64,000 bases of DNA from Pseudomonas putida (GTDB lineage: Bacteria; Pseudomonadota; Gammaproteobacteria; Pseudomonadales; Pseudomonadaceae). A model generated the notes under the pieces. That model saw only the letters and a list, made by a program, of their open reading frames with translations. It searched no databases and was not told the DNA's origin. The stretch lies in the NCBI RefSeq assembly GCF_028682395.1, contig NZ_JANHLC010000002.1, forward strand, positions 124,001-188,000. The letters run 5' to 3'. Below, one piece after another: positions 28,111 to 36,234 of this stretch; positions within the stretch are counted from its first letter, which is position 1; every line of letters begins with the position of its first letter. The translations under genes and the position numbers were made by a program.

Positions 28111-30000
28111 ATGACAATAAGATCGCTACCCGTCCTTTCACCTCTGTGTGTCGCCATGCAGGCCTTCCTGCTCGTCGGCGGCCTGTCGCTGGGTGCCACG
28201 GCGGTACAGGCTGCTGTTGCACCTGCCACCAAGAACGTGACGTGGGAAGACATTGCCAACGACCACCTGAACACCAAGAACGTGCTGCAGTACGGCATGG
28301 GCACCAACGCCCAGCGCTGGAGCCCGCTGGCCATGGTCAACGACAAGAACGTGTTCAAGCTGACGCCAGCCTGGTCCTACTCGTTCGGTGACGAGAAGCA
28401 GCGCGGCCAGGAATCCCAGGCCATCGTCAACGACGGCGTGGTCTATGTCACCGGTTCCTACTCCCGGGTATTTGCCCTCGATGCCAAGACCGGTCAACGC
28501 CTGTGGACCTACAACCACCGTCTGCCGGACAACATCCGTCCGTGCTGCGACGTGGTCAACCGCGGTGCCGCGATCTTCGGCGATAAAATCTACTTCGGCA
28601 CCCTCGATGCGCGCCTGATCGCCCTCGACAAGACCACCGGCAAAGTGGTCTGGAACAAGAAGTTCGGCGACCACAGCGCCGGCTACACCATGACCGGCGC
28701 TCCGACGCTGATCAAAGACAAGGTCACCGGCAAAGTCCTGCTGATCCACGGCAGCTCCGGCGACGAATTCGGCGTGGTCGGCCAACTGTACGCCCGCGAT
28801 CCGGACACCGGTGAAGAAGTCTGGATGCGTCCGTTTGTCGAAGGCCACATGGGTCGCCTGAACGGCAAGGACAGCACTCCGACCGGCGACGTCAAAGCGC
28901 CATCCTGGCCAGATGATCCGACCACCGAAACCGGCAAGGTCGAGGCCTGGAGCCACGGCGGCGGCGCCCCTTGGCAGAGCGCAAGCTTCGATGCCGAAAC
29001 CAACACCATCATCGTCGGCGCCGGCAACCCTGGCCCGTGGAATGGCTGGGCACGGACCTCCAAGGACGGCAACCCGCACGACTTCGACAGCCTCTACACC
29101 TCCGGCCAGGTGGGCGTCGATCCAAGCACTGGCGAAGTGAAGTGGTTCTACCAGCACACTCCGAACGATACCTGGGACTTCTCCGGTAACAACGAACTGG
29201 TGCTGTTCGACTACAAAGGCAAGGACGGCAAAGTGGTCAAGGCCACGGCTCACGCCGACCGTAACGGCTTCTTCTATGTGGTCGACCGTGCCAACGGCAA
29301 GCTGCAAAACGCCTTCCCGTTTGTCGACAACATCACCTGGGCCAGCCATATCGACCTGAAAACCGGTCGTCCGGTTGAACGCGAAGGCCAGCGTCCGGCC
29401 AAACCGCTGCCAGGCGAAAGCAAAGGCAAGTCGGTAGAGGTGTCGCCGCCGTTCCTGGGTGGCAAGAACTGGAACCCAATGGCCTACAGCCAGGACACCG
29501 GCCTGTTCTACGTACCGGCGAACCACTGGAAAGAGGAATACTGGACCGAGCAACCGGCCTACAAAAAAGGCTCGGCTTACCTGGGCATGGGCTTCCGTAT
29601 CAAGCGCATGTACGAGGACCACGTCGGTTCGCTGCGCGCCATGGACCCGACCACCGGCAAGGTCGTCTGGGAACACAACGAGAAGCTGCCACTGTGGGCC
29701 GGCGTACTGGCCACCAAGGGCAACCTGGTGTTCACCGGTACCGGCGACGGCTACTTCAAGGCCTTCGATGCGAAGACCGGCAAGGAGCTGTGGAAATTCC
29801 AGACCGGCAGCGGCATCGTTTCGCCACCGATCACCTGGGACCAGGACGGCGAGCAGTACATCGGCGTGACCGTCGGTTACGGCGGCGCGGTCCCACTGTG
29901 GGGCGGCGACATGGCTGAACTGACCAAGCCGGTGGCACAGGGTGGTTCGTTCTGGGTCTTCAAAATCCCAAGCTGGGACAACAAGACCGCCGCCAAGTAA
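28111..30000 (+). CDS. pedE: Calcium-type PQQ-dependent ethanol dehydrogenase PedE/ExaA
   Basis: The 629-residue protein has a signal peptide and a quinoprotein propeller with vicinal cysteines in IRPCCD. Catalytic Asp356 lies in TWDFSGNNE; position 358 is Ser, not Asp, which is the calcium-type pattern (ExaA, PedE). It oxidises ethanol and other primary alcohols in the periplasm. The true start is ATG 28111: the frame stays open to 27841, but only from 28111 does a signal peptide appear. A strong GC-rich hairpin and a REP-like element follow the stop. Confidence 0.95.
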   Translation: MTIRSLPVLSPLCVAMQAFLLVGGLSLGATAVQAAVAPATKNVTWEDIANDHLNTKNVLQYGMGTNAQRWSPLAMVNDKNVFKLTPAWSYSFGDEKQRGQESQAIVNDGVVYVTGSYSRVFALDAKTGQRLWTYNHRLPDNIRPCCDVVNRGAAIFGDKIYFGTLDARLIALDKTTGKVVWNKKFGDHSAGYTMTGAPTLIKDKVTGKVLLIHGSSGDEFGVVGQLYARDPDTGEEVWMRPFVEGHMGRLNGKDSTPTGDVKAPSWPDDPTTETGKVEAWSHGGGAPWQSASFDAETNTIIVGAGNPGPWNGWARTSKDGNPHDFDSLYTSGQVGVDPSTGEVKWFYQHTPNDTWDFSGNNELVLFDYKGKDGKVVKATAHADRNGFFYVVDRANGKLQNAFPFVDNITWASHIDLKTGRPVEREGQRPAKPLPGESKGKSVEVSPPFLGGKNWNPMAYSQDTGLFYVPANHWKEEYWTEQPAYKKGSAYLGMGFRIKRMYEDHVGSLRAMDPTTGKVVWEHNEKLPLWAGVLATKGNLVFTGTGDGYFKAFDAKTGKELWKFQTGSGIVSPPITWDQDGEQYIGVTVGYGGAVPLWGGDMAELTKPVAQGGSFWVFKIPSWDNKTAAK

Positions 30001-30013
30001 CGCACCTTAGCCC

Positions 30014-30031
30014 GGGCGTCCAAGGACGCCC
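30014..30031. terminator. Hairpin just after pedE
   Basis: GGGCGTCC aa GGACGCCC forms a perfect 8-bp stem 14 bases after the stop codon. There is no T-run, so it may stabilise the transcript or act as a weak terminator. Confidence 0.5.
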
Positions 30032-30033
30032 AT

Positions 30034-30091
30034 CGCGAGCGAGCTCGCTCCTACAGGAGACGCAACAGACCTGTAGGTGCGGGCTCGTTTT
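30034..30091. repeat. REP-like element pair
   Basis: GCGAGCGAGCTCGCTCCTACAGG-type sequence is followed ~15 bases later by CCTGTAGGTGCGGGCTCG in the opposite sense. This is the arrangement of the common Pseudomonas REP palindromes in intergenic DNA. Confidence 0.7.
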
Positions 30092-30124
30092 CGTTTGTGT
30101 CCGCCAACAAGAAGAGAACCTGTC

Positions 30125-30787
30125 ATGAATTACCTGCCACTTGTACTTGCCTTTGCTCTCTCCCCGGCGTTTGCCGCGGCCCCACATGGCGACGAGGGTG
30201 ACGACGCCCCGCTGGTGATCAACGGCTGCGTGATTGATGAGGGCAGCAAATGCCCGGGCGCCAACCTCAAGGGCGCCAACCTGCGCAACCAGGACATGCG
30301 CCATATGGATTTGAGCGGCGCCGACCTGAGCGGTGCCGACCTGCGTCACGCCAACCTCGACCTGACCAATCTGGAAAAGGCCAACCTCACCGGCGCCAAC
30401 CTGACGCGCGCCAGCCTGCAACAAGCCAACCTGCGGATCGCCAACTTCAGCGACGCCAAGATGATCGCCATCCAGGGCTGGGGCATGTTCGCCCAGGGCG
30501 CGCAGTTCCAGAACGCCGACTTGAGCGCGGCCTACCTGCAATTCGCCAAGCTGTCCGGGGCAAAGATGCACAGTGCCAAATTGCAGGCCGCCGACCTGGA
30601 AATGACCTGGCTGAGCAAGGCCGACCTCAAGGGGGCGGACCTGCGTGATGCCAACCTGCAGGAAGCCAAGTTCGGCGGAGCCAGCCTGGAACAGGCCAAC
30701 CTGACCGGCGCACGCCAGCACTACGCGAACTTCCAGGACAGCTACATGGAAGGCTGCCTGGGCTGCACCAGCGGCTGGGAAAACTGA
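30125..30787 (+). CDS. Secreted pentapeptide-repeat protein of the ped region
   Basis: The 220-residue protein has a signal peptide (MNYLPLVLAFALSPAFAAAP) and about 20 A(N/D)LxG/x-type repeats, which fold as a right-handed quadrilateral helix. It ends in a CLGCTSGWEN tail with two cysteines. An orthologous gene sits at the same place next to pedE in P. putida, where its role is unknown. A periplasmic pentapeptide protein is uncommon. The start at 30125 gives the signal peptide; the upstream frame from 30077 does not. Confidence 0.85.
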   Translation: MNYLPLVLAFALSPAFAAAPHGDEGDDAPLVINGCVIDEGSKCPGANLKGANLRNQDMRHMDLSGADLSGADLRHANLDLTNLEKANLTGANLTRASLQQANLRIANFSDAKMIAIQGWGMFAQGAQFQNADLSAAYLQFAKLSGAKMHSAKLQAADLEMTWLSKADLKGADLRDANLQEAKFGGASLEQANLTGARQHYANFQDSYMEGCLGCTSGWEN

Positions 30788-31086
30788 GCAAGCATGCGCC
30801 TGGCGAGCGGTAGTCGCTGCCGCCAGGCTGTCATGAACCCCAAGGGGCTGGGCGTGACCACGATCACCGAGGGTCTGCCCGGCCCTAACGCCGCCTGACG
30901 GCAGCGGCGAGGTTTATCCTCTGGAAAGCCCCACCCTCCCCTTGGCCGTCGGCAGGCGGCGACCCTGTGCGCAGCACACGTAACCTGGGCGACTCAGTCG
31001 GCCAGGGCAATCGTGCCGCTGTGGTTTTACCAACGCAGTACGCCTAGAGGTAGCCGCGCGACAACGGCTACGCACACCCTGATTGG
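30788..31086. other. Gap with a strong hairpin, no convincing gene
   Basis: GCCTGGCG (30798-30805) pairs with CGCCAGGC (30821-30828), with further pairing inside, soon after the pentapeptide gene. A 21-codon frame at 30833-30898 has no ribosome-binding site and no recognisable features. The rest holds no supported feature. Confidence 0.5.
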
Positions 31087-31728
31087 CTACTGCCCGATCC
31101 GCACCACGCCCATATCGATCCCCAGATGCACCAGTTCGGCATGGGAACTGACCTGCAGCTTGCTCTTGAGCAAGGTCAGGTAGTTGGAGACGGTCTTGGC
31201 GCTGATGCACAACTGCTCGGCAATCAGCCGTGCCGGCGTGCCCTTGGCCAGCATCACGAAGATCTCCAGCTCGCGCTGGGTCATGCTGCGCAATCGTGGA
31301 TCGCTGGCATCCTGGCGCGGGGAATGGCAGGCCAACTGTGTGGCCAGGCCCTGCTCGATATAGGTATGCCCGGCCAACGTACGATGCACCGCTTCGATCA
31401 GCACATGGGGCGCCGAGCTCTTGGTCAGGTAACCCGAAGCCCCGGCCTCCAGCGCCTGGCGCACCAGCGGTAACTCATCATGCATGCTGAAAAACAGCAC
31501 CCGCAGCTGAGGCAGGCGCTGGCGCAGACGGCGCGTGGTTTCCAGGCCGCTGATACCCGGCAGCCCGAAATCCATGATCACCAGGTTGGGAATCTCTTCC
31601 TGCACCCGCGTCAGGGCCTCTTCGCCGGTCGCGGCCTCGCGGACCTGAACCTCCGGCAACAGCGCCCGCAACAGGCTGGCATAGCCTTGGCGCACCACGG
31701 CATGGTCATCGACGATCAGGATATTCAT
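31087..31728 (-). CDS. pedR2: LuxR-type response regulator PedR2
   Basis: The 213-residue protein has a receiver domain with phospho-acceptor Asp53 (LVIMDFGLPG) and a C-terminal LuxR HTH (LTQRELEIFVMLAKGTPARLIAEQLCISAKTVSNYLTLLKSKL in outline). It overlaps pedS2 by four bases (ATGA). In P. putida the PedS2/PedR2 pair mediates the lanthanide-dependent switch, activating pedE and repressing pedH when lanthanides are absent. Location and pairing here are the same. The N-terminus MNILIVDDHAVV fixes the start at 31728. Confidence 0.9.
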   Translation of the reverse strand: MNILIVDDHAVVRQGYASLLRALLPEVQVREAATGEEALTRVQEEIPNLVIMDFGLPGISGLETTRRLRQRLPQLRVLFFSMHDELPLVRQALEAGASGYLTKSSAPHVLIEAVHRTLAGHTYIEQGLATQLACHSPRQDASDPRLRSMTQRELEIFVMLAKGTPARLIAEQLCISAKTVSNYLTLLKSKLQVSSHAELVHLGIDMGVVRIGQ

Positions 31729-32987
31729 CCGTTCTCCAGGGGTATGTTCAAGGCCAGCGCCCATCCGGCACCAGGCTGGCTGATGATCCGTAGCTCACCC
31801 TCGAGGCTACGCGCACGTTCATGCATCGAGTACAGCCCCACGCCCGGGCGTTGGGGCGCCTGTGCGCCGCAGCCGTTGTCACGCACCAGCAGGTGCAGGC
31901 GACCGGCGCGCTGCTGCAGGCGCACGCGCACGCGACTGGCCTGGGCATGGCGGGCAACATTGGTCAGGGCCTCCTGCAACAGGCGGTAGAGATGGGCCTT
32001 GGTCGGTGCCGACATCACTGGCAAGTCGCGGCCCAGGGTCAGGCGGCAATCGATGCCCTGGGTGCTTTGCCATTGATCGGTCAGCAGCTCCAGAGCTTCG
32101 CCCAGCGGCAAGTGCTGCAACACCACCGGGTACAAATCGCGAATCAGCGCGCGAAAGCCCTGCTGCAGTTGCTCGCAGTGTTGCTCCAGGCTTTCGGCGG
32201 TACTGGCCACGGTGTCCGGCTGGTGGGCAATCAGCCGTAACAGGCAGGCCTGCGCACGTATGCCCGCCAGGTACTGGCCCAAGTCGTCGTGCAGGGTCTG
32301 GGCCAGGCGAGTGCGCTCCTGGTCCTGGACCGCCAGCAGGGTCTGGGCCAGCCGCGTGTTTTCGGCCTGGGTCTGCTCCAGGGTGGCGGTCATGGCATTG
32401 AAATGCGTAGCCAATTGGCGCGCCTCGGGCAGCCCTTCGCTGCGCAAGCGCACATCGAGCCGGCCGCACGAGACCTGCTGCAAGGCCTTGAGCAACTCAT
32501 CGAGTAAACGCAGGCCACGGCGCACCGCCCAGCGGATGGTCAACAGGCTGACCAGTAGCGCCAGGCCGCTCAGGCACAACAGCAGTTGCAGGGAATCCCA
32601 GACCTCATCGATCTCGTCACCAGGATCGACACTGATCGACACCTCGCGCCCATCAGCCAGTTGCAGATTGCGCGGCGGATGGCGCTCGGCATCGAACAAC
32701 CAGCGTCCGAGCCAGGCATCGAGGCCATGCAGGGACGGCGCTTCGCCGAGCTGACCGGGCTGCGGCCAGGTGACCCGCACGTGGCGCAGGCTGGAAGTCA
32801 GGCGCGGCTGCAGGCTGGCCGGATCGCGCTCGGCGATTTCGGCGAGGTACTCGACCACGGCCTCGGCGGCGCGTAATTCGCGCTCCACATCGGCGATCGC
32901 CTGATGCAGCAACAACACCAGGCACGCCAGGGTCACCAGGGAAAAGAACCCGCTGACCCACAGATTGATTCGCCACAGGGCTGACAT
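31725..32987 (-). CDS. pedS2: Membrane histidine kinase PedS2
   Basis: The 420-residue protein has two membrane helices (~8-30 and ~150-170) bracketing a periplasmic sensor, then a HAMP-like linker and a HisKA_3 domain with His233 in QTLHDDLGQYLAG. A HATPase domain ends in RPGVGLYSMHERA. This is the NarX-type layout that pairs with LuxR regulators. P. putida PedS2 responds to lanthanides through its periplasmic part. It is transcribed with pedR2 and with the 40-residue protein encoded three bases upstream. Confidence 0.9.
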   Translation of the reverse strand: MSALWRINLWVSGFFSLVTLACLVLLLHQAIADVERELRAAEAVVEYLAEIAERDPASLQPRLTSSLRHVRVTWPQPGQLGEAPSLHGLDAWLGRWLFDAERHPPRNLQLADGREVSISVDPGDEIDEVWDSLQLLLCLSGLALLVSLLTIRWAVRRGLRLLDELLKALQQVSCGRLDVRLRSEGLPEARQLATHFNAMTATLEQTQAENTRLAQTLLAVQDQERTRLAQTLHDDLGQYLAGIRAQACLLRLIAHQPDTVASTAESLEQHCEQLQQGFRALIRDLYPVVLQHLPLGEALELLTDQWQSTQGIDCRLTLGRDLPVMSAPTKAHLYRLLQEALTNVARHAQASRVRVRLQQRAGRLHLLVRDNGCGAQAPQRPGVGLYSMHERARSLEGELRIISQPGAGWALALNIPLENG

Positions 32988-32990
32988 GGT

Positions 32991-33113
32991 TTAGCGACTC
33001 AAGCCCGGTGGGGCAGCCTGGGGTTGGAAGGTGCCGCCGACGTGGAGCTTGTCCACACCGATCATGCTGAGAATCAAGAGCAAGGGCAGCAGCAGGGCTT
33101 TGACGACGCGCAT
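32991..33113 (-). CDS. 40-residue membrane or secreted peptide preceding pedS2
   Basis: The frame reads MRVVKALLLPLLLILSMIGVD and ends QPQAAPPGLSR: a basic start, an 18-residue hydrophobic segment, then a short polar tail. The stop lies three bases before the pedS2 start, so it should be the first gene of the pedS2-pedR2 operon. GAGG lies 6-10 bases before the ATG (GGCCCGGCC context is weaker, so the ribosome-binding site is only fair). Possible roles are a sensor accessory peptide or a translational leader; neither is shown. Confidence 0.6.
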   Translation of the reverse strand: MRVVKALLLPLLLILSMIGVDKLHVGGTFQPQAAPPGLSR

Positions 33114-33175
33114 GGCCGGGCCTCTTTATTGTTATGGTCTGTTGCCCATGCTAGAGGCCCTGCCGCTTGGCCGGA

Positions 33176-33195
33176 CTACTACCTTGGTACTGCCC
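33176..33195. promoter_or_regulatory. Shared ped element, copy before the ABC binding-protein gene
   Basis: CTACTACCTTGGTACTGCCC lies 74 bases upstream of the start at 33270, between that gene and the divergent pedS2 operon. GGGAAGTATTCC follows at 33226-33237, 50 bases on, echoing the GGGAA-N3-TTCCC at pedE. Confidence 0.6.
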
Positions 33196-33269
33196 GGCTG
33201 GTACTTTCTGCATATTCCTCGACCCGGGAAGTATTCCTATGCTGGCGCCACCTGTTGTGGAGTGCCGCC

Positions 33270-34460
33270 ATGCGCCCGTTCGCCCGTTCCACCCTGCCCC
33301 TGCTACTTGCACTCGTCGCCAGTGCCGCGCCCTGGTCCGCCAGCCAGGCAGCCGACGACACGTTGCAGGTGCGCATCGGCTATCTGGGTTACCGTCCGGA
33401 CACCGGCCCGTTGCTGTCCAACGTCATCCCCGAGCCGGCCGATGCCGGGCTGCGGGGTGCCGAGTTGGCCATCGTCGACAGCAACAGCACCGGACGTTTT
33501 CTCAAGCAGTCCTACAGCCTGGAGGGCGTCACCGTCGACAACCCGCAGGCCCTGCTGGAAGCAGCTCAGCGCCAGCATGCCGAGGGCCTGCGCCTGTTCG
33601 TGATCAACGCGCCCGGCAGCAGCCTGCGTGAGTTGAGTGCCGCCCTGCCCGACAGCCTGCTGTTCAACGCCGGCAGCGCCGATGATGATCTGCGTAGCAC
33701 CGCCTGCCTGAACAATGTCCTGCACACGCTGCCCAGCCGAGCGATGCTGGCCGATGCCCTGGGCCAATTCATGGCCGTGCGCAAATGGCAGCGCAGCCTG
33801 TTGATCGTCGGCCAGACCGCCGAAGACCAAGCCTATGCCGCCGCCTTGCGCCGCGCCCTCAAGCGTTTCGGGCTGAAGATCGTCGCCGAGAAGCCTTGGT
33901 CCTTCGACAACGACCAGCGCCGCAGTGCCCAAGCCGATATGCCGCTGTTTACCCAGACGGCCGAATACGACGTGGTGCTGGTCGCAGACGAGCGCGGTGA
34001 CTTTGGCGAGTATGTGCCCTACCAGACCTGGTACCCGCGCCCGGTCGCCGGCACCCAGGGCCTGACGCCGGTGGGCTGGCACAAAACCGTGGAAACCTAC
34101 GGCGCGGCGCAACTGCAAAAACGCTTCGAAGCCCTCGCCGGGCGCTGGATGAACGACCGCGATTTCGCCGCCTGGATGGCTGTGCGCAGCGTGGCGAGCG
34201 CCGTCAGCAAGCTACGTCAGGCCGATGCCACGGCGATTCGCCACTTGGCCCTGTCCGACCAGTTACCGCTGGATGGCTTCAAGGGCCGCAAGCTCAGTTA
34301 CCGCCCCTGGAACGGTCAGTTGCGCCAACCCATTCCAGTCGTGCAGCCCCGCGCCCTGGTGACCACCTCGCCCCAGGACGGCTTTTTGCACCCCTTCAAT
34401 GAAATGGACAGCCTTGGCTACGACCAGGCCGAAGTCACCTGCCAGTACCGCGCGCCGTAA
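33270..34460 (+). CDS. PQQ-associated ABC-type substrate-binding protein
   Basis: The 396-residue protein has a signal peptide (RSTLPLLLALVASAAPWSASQA) and a branched-chain-amino-acid-binding (type I periplasmic) fold, with LQVRIGYLGYRPDTGPLL at the N-terminus. It ends with PQDGFLHPFNEMDSLGYDQAEVTCQYRAP. It matches the binding protein specific to the PQQ-dependent alcohol-oxidation region. The ABC partners downstream look like an exporter, so it may sense rather than import. ATG 33270 is chosen because the signal peptide starts there. Confidence 0.88.
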   Translation: MRPFARSTLPLLLALVASAAPWSASQAADDTLQVRIGYLGYRPDTGPLLSNVIPEPADAGLRGAELAIVDSNSTGRFLKQSYSLEGVTVDNPQALLEAAQRQHAEGLRLFVINAPGSSLRELSAALPDSLLFNAGSADDDLRSTACLNNVLHTLPSRAMLADALGQFMAVRKWQRSLLIVGQTAEDQAYAAALRRALKRFGLKIVAEKPWSFDNDQRRSAQADMPLFTQTAEYDVVLVADERGDFGEYVPYQTWYPRPVAGTQGLTPVGWHKTVETYGAAQLQKRFEALAGRWMNDRDFAAWMAVRSVASAVSKLRQADATAIRHLALSDQLPLDGFKGRKLSYRPWNGQLRQPIPVVQPRALVTTSPQDGFLHPFNEMDSLGYDQAEVTCQYRAP

Positions 34461-34507
34461 GGCGCTAGCGCCGACCCCATCAATAACTACAAGAAAAGGC
34501 ACTTGCC

Positions 34508-35506
34508 ATGTATCAGCCCACCCGCCCCGCCCCTTCCACGCTCGCCCTCGGTAAAAGCCTGTTGGCCAGCGCCCTGCTGCTCGCCTCTGGCTCACTGTTG
34601 GCCGCCACGGCATTTGTCTCCAATGAAAAGGACAACAGCCTCAGCGTGATCGATATGCAGACGCTGCAAGTGGTCGAGACCCTGGCGGTCGGCCAGCGGC
34701 CGCGCGGCCTGCTGCTGTCCCACGACAGCAAGCTGCTGTACATCTGCGCCAGCGACTCGGACCGAGTCCAGGTCATGGACGTGGCCACGCGCAAGATCAT
34801 CAAGGAACTGCCGTCCGGCAAGGACCCCGAGCAATTCGCCCTGCACCCCAACAACCGCTGGCTGTACGTCTCCAACGAAGACGATGCCCTGGTCACCGTG
34901 ATCGACACCGAGACCTCCAAGGTCCTGGCCCAGGTCGATGTCGGCGTCGAGCCTGAAGGCATGGCCGTCAGCCCGGACGGCAAGTGGGCGGTCAATACCA
35001 GTGAAACCACCAACATGCTGCACTGGATCGATACCAGCACCCAGACCCTGGCCGACAGCACCCTGGTCGACCAACGCCCACGCTTTGTCGAGTTCAGCAG
35101 CGACGGCAAGCAACTCTGGGCCTCGGCAGAGATCGGCGGCACCGTGACCGTGCTCGACGTCGCCTCGCGCTCGATCATCAAGACCCTGAACTTCAAGGTC
35201 AAGGGCGTGCACCCGGACAAGGTCCAGCCCGTGGGCGTCAAGCTCAGTGCCGACGGCAGATATGCCTTTGTCGCCCTGGGCCCAGCCAACCACGTCGCAG
35301 TCATCGATGCCAAGACCCTAGAGGTGCTCGACTACCTGCTGGTCGGCCGCCGCGTCTGGCAGATGGCATTTACCCCGGATCAACGCCAGTTACTGGCGAC
35401 AAACGGCGTCAGCGGCGATGTGTCGGTGATCGACGTAGACAGCCTGAAGGTGGTCAAGTCGGTCAAGGTCGGGCGCTACCCGTGGGGCGTGGTGGTCACG
35501 CCGTGA
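34508..35506 (+). CDS. PQQ-associated periplasmic beta-propeller (YVTN) protein
   Basis: The 332-residue protein has a signal peptide followed by about seven YVTN-type blades (AFVSNEKDNSLSVIDMQTLQVVETLAVGQRPRGL, then WLYVSNEDDALVTVIDT and so on). It belongs to the beta-propeller family restricted to PQQ alcohol-oxidation loci. Its stop overlaps the GTG start of the ABC ATPase (GTGA), so the two are translationally coupled. The substrate or partner is unknown. Confidence 0.9.
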   Translation: MYQPTRPAPSTLALGKSLLASALLLASGSLLAATAFVSNEKDNSLSVIDMQTLQVVETLAVGQRPRGLLLSHDSKLLYICASDSDRVQVMDVATRKIIKELPSGKDPEQFALHPNNRWLYVSNEDDALVTVIDTETSKVLAQVDVGVEPEGMAVSPDGKWAVNTSETTNMLHWIDTSTQTLADSTLVDQRPRFVEFSSDGKQLWASAEIGGTVTVLDVASRSIIKTLNFKVKGVHPDKVQPVGVKLSADGRYAFVALGPANHVAVIDAKTLEVLDYLLVGRRVWQMAFTPDQRQLLATNGVSGDVSVIDVDSLKVVKSVKVGRYPWGVVVTP

Positions 35507-36234
35507 ACGCCTTGCAGGTCAACGACCTGAGCTTTGCCTATGGGCAGCGCCAGGCCTTGCGCCAGATCGATTTCGCCCTGGCGCCAGGGCGCTTTACCGC
35601 CCTGCTCGGGCCCAATGGCGCCGGCAAGTCGACCCTGATCGCGTTGCTGACCCGGCTCTACGATGTGCAGCAGGGCGAAATCAGTGTCGGCGGCCACTCG
35701 TTACGCCGCGCGCCGCGCCAGGCCCTGCGCCAGCTCGGCGTGGTGTTTCAGCAAAGCACCCTGGACCTGGACCTGAGCGTGGAGCAGAACCTGCACTACC
35801 ATGCGGCGCTGCACGGCCTGTCACGGCGCGACAGCCAGGCGCGCATCGACTTGGAGTTGACCCGTCAGGACCTGCTCGAGCGCCGCCGGGAGAAGGTTCG
35901 CGCGCTCAATGGCGGCCATCGACGTCGCGTCGAGATCGCCCGGGCGTTGCTGCACCAACCACGTCTGTTGTTGCTGGACGAAGCCAGCGTCGGCCTCGAC
36001 CCAGCCAGCCGCCTGGCGCTCAACCAGCATGTCCGCCGCTTGTGCCTGGAGGATGGGATCAGCGTGCTCTGGACCACTCACCTGCTCGATGAAGTGCACG
36101 CCGACGACGACCTGATGATCCTGCACCAGGGACAGCTGGTCGCCGCTGGCGTGGCCACGCAAATCAGCGCCACCCACGGCGGTGAACTGAGCACCGCCTT
36201 CGCCCGATTGACCGGCTCTGGAGTTCACCCATGA
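35503..36234 (+). CDS. ABC transporter ATP-binding protein of the ped region
   Basis: The 243-residue ATPase has Walker A GPNGAGKST, a Q-loop VVFQQST, a signature written LNGGHRRRVEIARAL and Walker B LLLLDEASVGLDP. The signature departs from LSGG (Asn for Ser). Start is GTG at 35503, overlapping the propeller gene; the frame to 35482 is inside that gene. With the permease it forms a heterotypic export-type ABC transporter. In P. putida the equivalent genes are pedA/pedB/pedC-like and have been linked to alcohol handling. Confidence 0.92.
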   Translation: MNALQVNDLSFAYGQRQALRQIDFALAPGRFTALLGPNGAGKSTLIALLTRLYDVQQGEISVGGHSLRRAPRQALRQLGVVFQQSTLDLDLSVEQNLHYHAALHGLSRRDSQARIDLELTRQDLLERRREKVRALNGGHRRRVEIARALLHQPRLLLLDEASVGLDPASRLALNQHVRRLCLEDGISVLWTTHLLDEVHADDDLMILHQGQLVAAGVATQISATHGGELSTAFARLTGSGVHP

